Assembly (NCBI GenBank): GCA_045598285.1
Contig: JAZLLU010000006.1
Span: forward strand, 1 to 41,653
DNA: 41,653 nt
Source of the DNA: RGIG5612 sp045598285
GTDB taxonomy: Bacteria; Bacillota; Clostridia; Lachnospirales; Lachnospiraceae
Reading direction: 5' to 3'
Each line of letters begins with the position of its first letter. Position 1 is the stretch's first letter. A program made the translations under genes and the position numbers. Below the pieces are notes generated by a model. That model made no database searches, was not told where the DNA came from, and saw nothing but the letters and a program-made list of their open reading frames with translations. Positions 23,174 through 31,252 of this stretch are shown one piece after another.

Positions 23174-23232
23174 TCGCAGAATTGCGAAAAGATTATTAAC
23201 TGGATTTTATATTATATAACGTGGTTTTGCAA
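23174..23232 (-). promoter_or_regulatory. Conserved promoter and palindromic leader of PD-(D/E)XK copy 2
   Basis: TTGCAA (23227-23232) and TAAAAT (23204-23209) on the minus strand are 17 bases apart. The near-palindrome TCGCAATTCTGCGA is at 23174-23187, with its near edge 48 bases from the start, as in copy 1. A TATATAATA also overlaps the -10 area. Confidence 0.7.
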
Positions 23233-23273
23233 CGTAAACATTAGAAAGAAAATCTTGATTGTGATAGTGGCTC

Positions 23274-23321
23274 GTGAAGTTGGCGCCGCTTGGGCTAAAT
23301 AAGGCCCTGCGGCGCCTTCAC
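23274..23321. repeat. GC-rich stem-loop upstream of PD-(D/E)XK copy 2
   Basis: The arms GTGAA-GTT-GGCGCCGC and GCGGCGCC-TTCAC form a 13-bp stem with a 3-base bulge. The loop contains a further GGGC/GCCC pair around TAAATAAG. The loop sequence GGCTAAATAAGGCCCTGC matches, inverted, the one at 7519-7565 (GGCTAAGTAGGGCCCTGC). TGGCTAGCCA at 23355-23364 is another palindrome. Confidence 0.65.
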
Positions 23322-23387
23322 TTACGGCAGCGAATTTCGTTTGCCGGAACGGGTTGGCTAGCCAGCTGCCTTAGTATTTAATGAGGC

Positions 23388-23690
23388 AAATTTATAAAGA
23401 GGTAGAGTTAGTAGGAGATAAAGAGTACAAATTAATAAGGAGCCAGAGTTGGTAAGAGATAAAGAGTACAAATTTATATAGAGCCAGAGCTGAGCGGATG
23501 CGAAGTCTAAAAAGTGAACGCAGGTGGATGCGATGTCTAGTTAATATCACAAAATGATGACAGAAGAGGGGGATAGCATCCGCCGTTGTAAAGAAAGTGG
23601 ACATCGCATCCGCTTGTTCTTATATGCAAAAGAACATCATATCCGCCGTTGTACGGAAAGTGGACATCGCATCCGCTTAGCAGAGGTATT
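23388..23690 (+). repeat. Tandem and inverted word-repeat cluster C
   Basis: A 41-bp unit beginning AAATTTATA and ending GATAAAGAGTAC occurs 2.5 times from 23388, 23429 and 23470. The word GGATGCGA(T/A)GTC then appears directly at about 23495 and 23525 and inverted (GACATCGCATCCGCTT) at about 23610 and 23670. A 63-bp period (ATCCGCCGTTGTA at 23578 and 23641) is visible. Nothing in 23233-23717 looks protein-coding. Confidence 0.7.
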
Positions 23691-23694
23691 TCTT

Positions 23695-23723
23695 TTCTTG
23701 TAACAGGGGATTTATGCTATAAT
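23695..23723 (+). promoter_or_regulatory. Extended -10 promoter giving an almost leaderless mRNA
   Basis: TGCTATAAT (TATAAT 23718-23723) is an extended -10. The best -35 at 17 bases is weak (TTCTTG, 23695-23700). Only nine bases separate the -10 from ATG 23733, so the predicted start site lies 0-3 bases before the start codon and no Shine-Dalgarno is possible. Confidence 0.55.
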
Positions 23724-23732
23724 AGAGTCATT

Positions 23733-24791
23733 ATGAAGACAACAGTAACCCGACAATCGAATATTGAACTTTTAAGAATAATTTCCATTATGGGAGTTAT
23801 TTTGCTGCACTATAATAATTCTAATATGGGAGGCGCTTTTGCCTTTACGGCGAAGTTGCCAGTCAACTATGCTATTTGTACAGTGTTTGAGGCACTTGCG
23901 ATATGCGGCGTTAACGTATTTATCTTAATATCGGGATATTTCTTAATTGATTCGGACACAAGAAATATTTTTAAGGTTATTGAACTTATCTTTCAGGTTA
24001 TCCTAGTTAAGCTAGGAGTGAGTATAATTTCATTTATCTTACATCGTGACTTTTCTGCAAGCGAGCTTATTAAGTCATTTATCCCGGATAACTATTTTGT
24101 AATTATTTATTCGGCGCTATATTTAATTTCGCCACTTATAAATATGGGACTTAAAAAGTTTTCAGATACAATAAGAAGAAAATTTTTAATCACATGTATC
24201 GCTTTGTTTTCAGTATGGACTTTTGCAGTAGACATCTTAAAAACATTTACAGATAGCAAGTGGGCAGGACTTAGCACTGTTGGTACAGATGGAAGTTCGG
24301 CAGGATACACAATCGTAAATTTTGCATTGATGTATTTAATTGGTGCATATTTAAAATTGTATAAAGATAGAATAAAGATTAAACAAGCTGGTTTGGTGGG
24401 AATCTTTGTAGCATTGATAGTAGCAATAGTTGCATGCAATTATTTAATGGGAAGTATTTCGTGGTATTACAACAGCCCGCTCGTTATTGCCGAAGCAGTA
24501 GTATTGTTCTTGATTTTCTCGAACATTAATATTGGCTATAAAAAATGGATTAATGAATTGGCTAAAGCCACATTTATTTGTTTCTTAACGCATACATATT
24601 TCTTCAAAGTTATTTTCATCAAGCATTTTTCTACCGGAAATCCGTTTGTGCAGATTTTGCATATGATTGCTAGTGCAGTACTTATATATTTAGCTTGTTG
24701 GATTTTATACAAAATATATGATTTAGTTTTTGGACCACCTTCTAGAAAACTTTCTTCAAATCCAAAAATGAAAATCGATTATAGCAAATAG
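23733..24791 (+). CDS. Acyltransferase 3 family membrane protein
   Basis: A 352-residue protein with about ten membrane helices, starting SNIELLRIISIMGVILLHYN, with the conserved histidine and arginine of this family (OafA/WecH-like). WecH-type and surface-glycan O-acetylases share this pattern. ATG 23733 is the family-consistent start; the longer frame upstream runs through repeats. The predicted mRNA is leaderless. It sits between the glycerol-phosphate cluster and the MBOAT cluster, so O-acylation of a surface polymer is plausible. Confidence 0.85.
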   Translation: MKTTVTRQSNIELLRIISIMGVILLHYNNSNMGGAFAFTAKLPVNYAICTVFEALAICGVNVFILISGYFLIDSDTRNIFKVIELIFQVILVKLGVSIISFILHRDFSASELIKSFIPDNYFVIIYSALYLISPLINMGLKKFSDTIRRKFLITCIALFSVWTFAVDILKTFTDSKWAGLSTVGTDGSSAGYTIVNFALMYLIGAYLKLYKDRIKIKQAGLVGIFVALIVAIVACNYLMGSISWYYNSPLVIAEAVVLFLIFSNINIGYKKWINELAKATFICFLTHTYFFKVIFIKHFSTGNPFVQILHMIASAVLIYLACWILYKIYDLVFGPPSRKLSSNPKMKIDYSK

Positions 24792-24840
24792 TTTTACACG
24801 GAAGTGCCAAAGCGATTTCTACTCTAAGGAGAGTTATTAG

Positions 24841-25965
24841 ATGCCTGATAAATTATTAAAACGTTCATGGGTTGAGGTTGACCTAGGGCAAATAAAAAAG
24901 AATTATCAAACTATTAGCCAGATTTCTTCAAATGAAATTATGGCTGTAGTTAAGGCGGACGCCTATGGGCATGGTGCGATTCAAATCGCTAAGGCATTGC
25001 AAGATGAAGGCGTAAAAAGTTTTGCGGTCTCAAACATTAACGAAGCTATTGAACTTAGAGAGAAGAAAATAGAAGGTCTAATTTTGATTCTTGGGTATAC
25101 GCCTATTGAAAATCTAGATCTAGTCTTAAAATATGATGTTACCCAGGCGTTGCTTTCTAAGGAGTACACTAAGGATGTTATTGCAACGGGCAAAAAGATT
25201 AAAGCGCATTATGCAATTGATACTGGCATGAATCGCATTGGTCTTAATGCTGACGATGTTGACGGATGCAAAGATGCTATCAAAGAAGCGGCATCCAACC
25301 TAAATCTTTTAGGACTCTTTACTCACCTTTGCGTTGCTGATACTCCTAGCGAAAAAGATTTTACAAATTTGCAAATAGAAAAATTCCAAAGAATAGTAGA
25401 TGCAACTGAAAATCTCGGACTTAAAGAAAATCACTGCCTTAATTCAGCGGGTGGATTGTTTTATGATGATGACAATTCTGGCGCCGCCTCATGGCACGAT
25501 AAATATAGCAAATTTACTAGGGCGGGTATTGTTTTATACGGATTAAAACCTGACTACGATAACACTTTGCCAGAGGGCATTAAGCCGGCCATGACATGGA
25601 AATCAGTAGTTTCTATGATAAAAAAAGTCCCTGCTGGTCAGACGATTGGTTACGGAAGAACTTTTGAAACTGAAAAAGAAATAACCGTTGCAACAATTCC
25701 TACTGGCTATGCAGATGGATATAACAGAAGCCTTTCAAACAAAGGATTCGTAATGATTCACGGAAAGAAGGCACCGATTGTAGGGCGAGTATGCATGGAT
25801 CAATTTATGGTTGATGTTACGGACATTCCAGAAGTTAAACTTTACGACGAAGCCATATTGTTAAACGATGAGTTTACCGCCGATGACATGGCCCGAAACC
25901 TTGGAACTATTGGCTACGAAATTATTTGCAATATAAGCACTCGAGTTGAGAGAGTATATAAATAG
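24841..25965 (+). CDS. alr: Alanine racemase
   Basis: A 374-residue PLP enzyme interconverting L- and D-alanine for peptidoglycan and possibly D-alanylation. The PLP lysine is K38 in AVVKADAYGHG. The second half has IGYGRTFET (catalytic tyrosine region) and GRVCMDQFMVDVTD. Length is normal. TAAGGAGAG precedes ATG 24841. It is the first gene of a tightly packed run with a GT-C-like protein, an MBOAT and an SGNH protein, unlike a stand-alone housekeeping alr. Confidence 0.96.
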   Translation: MPDKLLKRSWVEVDLGQIKKNYQTISQISSNEIMAVVKADAYGHGAIQIAKALQDEGVKSFAVSNINEAIELREKKIEGLILILGYTPIENLDLVLKYDVTQALLSKEYTKDVIATGKKIKAHYAIDTGMNRIGLNADDVDGCKDAIKEAASNLNLLGLFTHLCVADTPSEKDFTNLQIEKFQRIVDATENLGLKENHCLNSAGGLFYDDDNSGAASWHDKYSKFTRAGIVLYGLKPDYDNTLPEGIKPAMTWKSVVSMIKKVPAGQTIGYGRTFETEKEITVATIPTGYADGYNRSLSNKGFVMIHGKKAPIVGRVCMDQFMVDVTDIPEVKLYDEAILLNDEFTADDMARNLGTIGYEIICNISTRVERVYK

Positions 25966-27750
25966 ATGGCAATCACAATTGTTAAACTTATAGCTTTTCT
26001 TATCTCAAGTATAGGCACTTGGGAATTTTTAAGACGCCGCATAAAGGTGAGCGTCTACTTTTTGCCTAGCCTAACTATTGCACTTCAAGTAGCGATTCTT
26101 TTTCTTGCCGGCCTGGCAAACGTTCTAAAAATTATCGCAATTATTATCTGGGCCCTCGGAATAGTTTATTTCGTTGCCGTAATCATAGTAGATAAAAACA
26201 TTAAATTTTTTAAGAACTATTTAAACGTCGGATTTTTGTTTCTAGTTGTAACTTTAATAATTATGACAATCTTTTGTGTCGGCAAAGTTTACACCACATG
26301 GGACAACTTCTCACATTGGGGCGTAGTCGTTAAGCAAATGTTTGCAACGAACCGCTTCCCGAACGCGAACGATGCCGTAATTTTCTATAAAGAATATCCG
26401 CTCGGAAGTTCACTCTATATCTATTACTTCGCAGGCTTTATTAGTAAGAGCGAACCACTCCAACTCCTAGCACAAATCTATATGATAGTGGCTAGCATTA
26501 TGCCAATTTTCGTTTTTACAAAGAAAAACAAAATCGCATCGCTTATCGCCGCACTTAGTTTTACGAATTCAATTTTAGTTTACAATATTTACGTAACGGA
26601 CCTTTCTGTAGACACGCTTTTAGGCGTTGTCGGCATAAACGCATTCCTTTTTATCTACATGTACTGCAAGGATTTTACTTCAGCGAATAATTCTGAAATA
26701 TTAGAAACGACTGAACCTGCTGCATATCTGACGCACAATAAATGGATTCTTTCTGTTTCGGCTGGTGCTTATTTAATTTGGGTGGTTCAAATAAAAAATT
26801 CCGGAATATTTTTCGTCATACTAGCTATTGTTTGGCTTATCTATAGAGCAATTAAAACTAAAGATTGGCTTTCGCACCTTGCTACAATGCTTATGCCAAT
26901 TGCTTTTGTTGTTGCATGGCGTATCCATTGCAGCGTTGCTTTTAATGACGCTGACACTTCGGTTCATGCTATGACCCTTAAAAACTTCATCCAAGTATTT
27001 AGCACAAAGTCGGCGGATGATCTTAAAGAAATTGCGGGAGCATTTATTAAATTTACACTAACTTATAAAGACTTTTGGATTGCGTTAGCACTTCTTTTTG
27101 TTATTGGAGTTTTAGCGTTTTTCTTATACAAAGAGTACCGCAAAACATGGCTTAAACTTTTTATCGCAAGTCTAGTGCTTTATGTGCTTTACCAAGTAGG
27201 ACAGCTTGGCATGTACTTCTTTACAATGCCACTTAGCGAAGCTTTAGAGTTAGCAAGTATAAAACGCTACACGAAAACGATTCTTATTGCGATGCTTTTT
27301 ATCGCATTAATTATGACAATAGAACTTATTTCAAATCTAGAGATAAAAAAGCTTTTATCAATCGTTGCCGTCGTTATTGCTGTTGCACTTCCAATTTTCT
27401 TTGTGAAGGTTTGTACTGGCAAGTTTAAATTTGCCGTTCAATATTTAGACTATCCAATGACGATAAAAAAGAATGTTGAAAAACTTAAAGATGATTACGA
27501 AATTGAAGAGGGTAGCTCATATACATTTTTGCGTAGCGACGAGGATAAGGGTTATATCTATATGCTCGGCAGATGTTCATTCCTTTCAACAGAAGTGACA
27601 TCGCTAAAAAATCCGACACATGAAGAGCTAGATAATATTGATTCAAAATACATTATTATTCTTGACCGGGATAATAAAGAAATAAAAAATTGGGTGAAGG
27701 AAAACTTCCCGTCACAAGTGGGAGAAGAGGTTTTAGTTAGAGGAGAGTAA
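25966..27750 (+). CDS. Polytopic membrane protein, GT-C glycosyltransferase-like
   Basis: A 594-residue protein with about 12 membrane helices and a C-terminal ~90-residue soluble part. The early loop WDNFSHWGVVVKQMF followed by YKEYPLGSSLYIYYF is the GT-C pattern (acidic residue plus histidine in the first outer loop, then a Y-P-x-G helix), as in GT39-type polyprenyl-phosphate-sugar transferases. It starts directly after the alr stop. It probably transfers a lipid-linked sugar outside the membrane. Family assignment is by pattern only. Confidence 0.65.
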   Translation: MAITIVKLIAFLISSIGTWEFLRRRIKVSVYFLPSLTIALQVAILFLAGLANVLKIIAIIIWALGIVYFVAVIIVDKNIKFFKNYLNVGFLFLVVTLIIMTIFCVGKVYTTWDNFSHWGVVVKQMFATNRFPNANDAVIFYKEYPLGSSLYIYYFAGFISKSEPLQLLAQIYMIVASIMPIFVFTKKNKIASLIAALSFTNSILVYNIYVTDLSVDTLLGVVGINAFLFIYMYCKDFTSANNSEILETTEPAAYLTHNKWILSVSAGAYLIWVVQIKNSGIFFVILAIVWLIYRAIKTKDWLSHLATMLMPIAFVVAWRIHCSVAFNDADTSVHAMTLKNFIQVFSTKSADDLKEIAGAFIKFTLTYKDFWIALALLFVIGVLAFFLYKEYRKTWLKLFIASLVLYVLYQVGQLGMYFFTMPLSEALELASIKRYTKTILIAMLFIALIMTIELISNLEIKKLLSIVAVVIAVALPIFFVKVCTGKFKFAVQYLDYPMTIKKNVEKLKDDYEIEEGSSYTFLRSDEDKGYIYMLGRCSFLSTEVTSLKNPTHEELDNIDSKYIIILDRDNKEIKNWVKENFPSQVGEEVLVRGE

Positions 27751-29255
27751 TGGTTTTTAATTCATATCTGTTCGTGCTAGCGTTTCTGCCGCTGGTTGTT
27801 ATCGGATATTTTTTACTAAATAAGTTAGGCTCTTGCGTTGGCAAAATTTTTCTTGCGGTAGCCAGCTTTGCATTCTTTGCGTACGGCGGCCTTAAAAGCG
27901 CAGCAGTCTTTATTGTCAGTATTCTCGCTAACATAATCTTTAGTTTGCTCCTTCAAAGAGTTCGCGATTACAAAAAAGCAATTTTAATCATCAGCATTAT
28001 TTTTAATGTTTTAATTTTGTTTATTTTCAAATATTTTAATTTCTTCGCTGGCAGCGTGGCAAAACTTTTTGGCAGCGATTTCACTTTGGAAAATTTAATC
28101 TTGCCATTAGGCATAAGTTTCTTCACGTTCCAACAAATAATGTACACTGTGAACGTCTATCGCGGCGAGATTAAAGACATAAACATCCTCGATTACTTAG
28201 TTTACATTTTATATTTCCCTAAAATTTTGATGGGCCCACTTACCGAGCCAAAAGATTTTATTGCGCAGCTAAATGATAGCGCCTTAAAAAAAGTCGATTG
28301 GAACAATATCGTTTGTGGCCTTAAGATTTTTAGCTTTGGCCTCTTTAAGAAACTTGTTTTTGCGGACATGTTTCGCCGGGCAGTAGATTTTGTTTTCGTT
28401 TGGCAGGAAAACTCAACTTCGTTAGAGTGGCTGCTTGTTACACTTTTTTATACGCTTGAAATTTATTTCGACTTTAGCGGATACTCAGATATGGCAGTGG
28501 GCATTTCTAAAATGCTTAATATTTCTTTGCCTATTAACTTTGATTCGCCGTACAAGGCTTTTTCAATTCGAGATTTTTGGAAGCGTTGGCATATCTCGCT
28601 AACAACATTCCTTACAAAATATATTTACATTCCACTTGGCGGAAACCAAAAAGGAAAGACTCGCACATATATAAATATTATGCTTGTCTTTTTAATTAGT
28701 GGAATTTGGCATGGAGCAAACTTTACATTTATTCTTTGGGGAGTGATTCATGGACTGCTTTGCGTATTTGATAGAGTTGTTGATGGCAAAAAAATAACAT
28801 CGAAAAAAAGCGATAAGGTTGCAAGTGCGAAAGATAATGGCAAAACGTGCAAAAATAAAATAACTATTTTAAAAGTTTTCCGTGCACTACTAACCTTTAT
28901 AGCCGTTAATTTCCTTTGGCTTTTATTCCGTGCAGGCTCTATTGCTGAGTGGGGCAGCGCCCTTGGAAAAATCTTTTCCTTCCAGAGCATGACACTTAGA
29001 AGCAATTTTGTTGAACTCTTTTCAATTCCAGAAAGTTCAATCCTTACTAGCGCACTTCACATAAGCCCTCTTACGAGTCTTGCAGCAATGATTATTATGA
29101 CCGCGCTTGCTTTATTCATTTGCTTTGTGCCCGAGAACAACTATAAAACTCAAGATAAAATTAGCTGGCCGTCGCTTGTCTTTGCAGCACTTGCGCTTTT
29201 GATAAGTCTGCTTTGCATTAGCGCAGGCTCAAGCTTTGTATACATGTACTTTTGA
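27750..29255 (+). CDS. MBOAT O-acyltransferase (DltB/AlgI-like)
   Basis: A 501-residue multi-pass protein with the MBOAT core: ILPLGISFFTFQQIMYTVNV, IYFDFSGYSDMAVGISKML, FWKRWHISLTTF and the catalytic histidine in GIWHGANFTF. MBOAT proteins of the DltB/AlgI branch pass acyl groups across the membrane to a surface polymer with help from an SGNH partner. The start ATG overlaps the previous stop (TAATG). Residues ~345-370 are an unusually lysine-rich loop. dltA and dltC are not in the window. Confidence 0.93.
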   Translation: MVFNSYLFVLAFLPLVVIGYFLLNKLGSCVGKIFLAVASFAFFAYGGLKSAAVFIVSILANIIFSLLLQRVRDYKKAILIISIIFNVLILFIFKYFNFFAGSVAKLFGSDFTLENLILPLGISFFTFQQIMYTVNVYRGEIKDINILDYLVYILYFPKILMGPLTEPKDFIAQLNDSALKKVDWNNIVCGLKIFSFGLFKKLVFADMFRRAVDFVFVWQENSTSLEWLLVTLFYTLEIYFDFSGYSDMAVGISKMLNISLPINFDSPYKAFSIRDFWKRWHISLTTFLTKYIYIPLGGNQKGKTRTYINIMLVFLISGIWHGANFTFILWGVIHGLLCVFDRVVDGKKITSKKSDKVASAKDNGKTCKNKITILKVFRALLTFIAVNFLWLLFRAGSIAEWGSALGKIFSFQSMTLRSNFVELFSIPESSILTSALHISPLTSLAAMIIMTALALFICFVPENNYKTQDKISWPSLVFAALALLISLLCISAGSSFVYMYF

Positions 29256-29257
29256 TT

Positions 29258-30340
29258 ATGAAAAATAAGAAACTAAAAACAATGTTTATATGCTTTTTGG
29301 CGATAGTAATCGTTCCGGCGGTCGTTATCGGTTTTTTAAATGCCAAACTCGATCCGTTCTTTCATTATCATGCGCCGAAAACCGATAAATATTTTTACAA
29401 AATAGATAACGAGCGAAGCCAAAACAACGGCATCTTAAAAAACTTTGAGTATGACGCAATTATCACGGGCACTTCAATGACGCAAAATTTTAAGTCGTCG
29501 CAACTAGATAAGCTTTTTGGAACGAATTCGATTAAGGTTCCTCTTTCAGGCGGAACATATTCCGAAATCAATGAAAATGTTTGCCTTGCGATTATTAATA
29601 ACCCGAACTTAAAAGTTGTGGTGCGGGGGCTAGATATGAACATGCTTACACTTGATAAAGATAGTACCGCAGCTGACCCGGATACATACCCACAATATCT
29701 TTATGATGACAAGCCACTTAACGATATTAAATATTTGCTTAATCGTGAAGTATTTTTCGATTATACGTTGCCGATGATTTTTGGCCGTGGTGCAAAAGGA
29801 TTTAAGCCTGGCATTACTTCTTTTGATGATTATCAAAGCTGGGGCGATAAGTTTGCTTCTGGTTACGACGTTGTATGCCCAGATGGCATTACAAATCCAG
29901 ATACTTCAAAAGAGGTTCATCTTTCTGAAAAGATGCGTGCGAAGGTAATTGCGAATGTTCAGCAAAATGTTACCTCTTTGGCAGCAGCCAACCCTAATGT
30001 TACCTTCTATTATTTTTTTACACCGTACAGTGCTGTTTGGTGGAGAGATTTAGTTGACGATGGCACAATCTATCAACAAATCGAAGTAGAGAAACTTGCA
30101 ATTGAAGAGATGCTTAAACACGACAACATCAAACTCTTCTCGTTTAATACGATGAGCGAGTTAACAACAAATCTTAATAACTATATAGAGCCAAAGCATT
30201 ACGTCGCTTCGGTTAACGATTTTATTTTAGATTCTTTTGCATCTGGAAAAGGCCAGCTAAACATGTCCAACTATAAAGCCTACTTAGATGCTGAATTAAA
30301 CTTATACAAAAACCTTGATTACACTAAGGACTTAAAATAA
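29258..30340 (+). CDS. SGNH/DltD-AlgJ-like partner of the MBOAT protein
   Basis: A 360-residue protein with one N-terminal membrane anchor (MFICFLAIVIVPAVVIGFLN) and an extracellular domain. IITGTSMTQNF holds the nucleophile serine of an SGNH hydrolase, and KVPLSGGTYSEINE is block II-like. Late Asp/His candidates are in NNYIEPKHYVASVNDFIL. DltD and AlgJ/AlgX-type partners finish acyl transfer to the polymer. ATG 29258 is two bases after the MBOAT stop, without a clear ribosome-binding site, so translation is probably coupled. Confidence 0.8.
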   Translation: MKNKKLKTMFICFLAIVIVPAVVIGFLNAKLDPFFHYHAPKTDKYFYKIDNERSQNNGILKNFEYDAIITGTSMTQNFKSSQLDKLFGTNSIKVPLSGGTYSEINENVCLAIINNPNLKVVVRGLDMNMLTLDKDSTAADPDTYPQYLYDDKPLNDIKYLLNREVFFDYTLPMIFGRGAKGFKPGITSFDDYQSWGDKFASGYDVVCPDGITNPDTSKEVHLSEKMRAKVIANVQQNVTSLAAANPNVTFYYFFTPYSAVWWRDLVDDGTIYQQIEVEKLAIEEMLKHDNIKLFSFNTMSELTTNLNNYIEPKHYVASVNDFILDSFASGKGQLNMSNYKAYLDAELNLYKNLDYTKDLK

Positions 30341-30348
30341 TTTTTTGT

Positions 30349-30354
30349 TATAAT
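30349..30354 (+). promoter_or_regulatory. Extended -10 with leaderless start for the amidohydrolase
   Basis: TGTTATAAT (TATAAT 30349-30354) lies six bases before ATG 30361. Initiation seven bases downstream of the -10 would fall on the A of the ATG. There is no Shine-Dalgarno. The -35 position (AAGGAC) is poor. Confidence 0.5.
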
Positions 30355-30360
30355 AAAAGA

Positions 30361-31227
30361 ATGAAACTAGTTGAACTACATGCCCACGTTTTTATGGATG
30401 GGATTGACTACAAGAATAGTGTTAAAAGATTTAAAGGCGTTGTTGACGAAGAACATGTCAAGGGCGCCTTAAAGTCATATCAAGAAAAGGGCATCGATTT
30501 TATCCGTGACGGCGGCGACCATTTTGGTGCATGTCTTTTTGCAAAAAGCATTGCACACGAATTTGGCATCACTTATATAATGCCAACATTTTCGCTTTAT
30601 AAAGAAGGTAACTACGGCAAGGTTGTTGGACGAGCCTACACTAATATGCGCGAATATAAGCAGCTTGTTGATGAGGCGCGAACCCAGGGCGCTGACTTTA
30701 TAAAAATTATGGTCTCGGGAATTTTAGACTTTGATAAGTTTGGCAAAGTTTCAGAAAGTAATTATACCTATGATGAGGTAAAAGAGCTCGTTCATGTTGC
30801 GCACGAGGAAGGTTTTGCTGTTATGGCACATGCAAGCGGAAAAGAAGAAGTAAAAATGGCAGCGAAAGCAGGCGCAGATTCAATTGAACATGGCTATTAT
30901 ATTGATGATGAAACGCTCGATATTATGAAAGAAAAAAATCTTGTCTGGGTTCCGACTGCGGTAACAAGCGATAACTTAAAAGAAAGTGGACGATTTAACG
31001 AAGAAGCAGTTTGTAAAATTTCAGCAACTCACCAAGAAGCAATTTTAAAAGCTGCAGCAAAACATGTGAACATCGGACTTGGAAGTGATGCAGGCGCATA
31101 TAATGTTTTGCATGGACAAGGTTGCATTGATGAATATAACTTGCTGAAAAAATTGTTGGGCGAAAACACAGATGAAATTTTAGAGACTTCGACGAATATT
31201 ATAAAAGAAAAATTTATGAGAAAATAA
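30361..31227 (+). CDS. Metal-dependent amidohydrolase
   Basis: A 288-residue TIM-barrel hydrolase of the imidazolonepropionase-like amidohydrolase group. It has LHAHV (two metal histidines), DFIKIMVSG (bridging lysine), AHASG, IEHGYYI and GLGSDAGA (metal aspartate). It is shorter than classic members because the N-terminal beta-sandwich is absent: the protein starts almost at the HxH. The substrate is unknown. It has its own promoter and is followed 25 bases later by the AlaX-like gene. Confidence 0.82.
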   Translation: MKLVELHAHVFMDGIDYKNSVKRFKGVVDEEHVKGALKSYQEKGIDFIRDGGDHFGACLFAKSIAHEFGITYIMPTFSLYKEGNYGKVVGRAYTNMREYKQLVDEARTQGADFIKIMVSGILDFDKFGKVSESNYTYDEVKELVHVAHEEGFAVMAHASGKEEVKMAAKAGADSIEHGYYIDDETLDIMKEKNLVWVPTAVTSDNLKESGRFNEEAVCKISATHQEAILKAAAKHVNIGLGSDAGAYNVLHGQGCIDEYNLLKKLLGENTDEILETSTNIIKEKFMRK

Positions 31228-31252
31228 AAAGGTTGCATAAAGGAATATAACT

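Noticed and set aside
23388..23690. CRISPR array
   Set aside because: The 41-bp units are contiguous tandem copies without unique spacers, the 63-bp period unit occurs only twice, and no cas genes are in the window.
24841..30340. A classical dlt operon
   Set aside because: Only DltB- and DltD-like proteins are present; no adenylating ligase or carrier protein gene is found, and alr plus a GT-C-like protein replace them.
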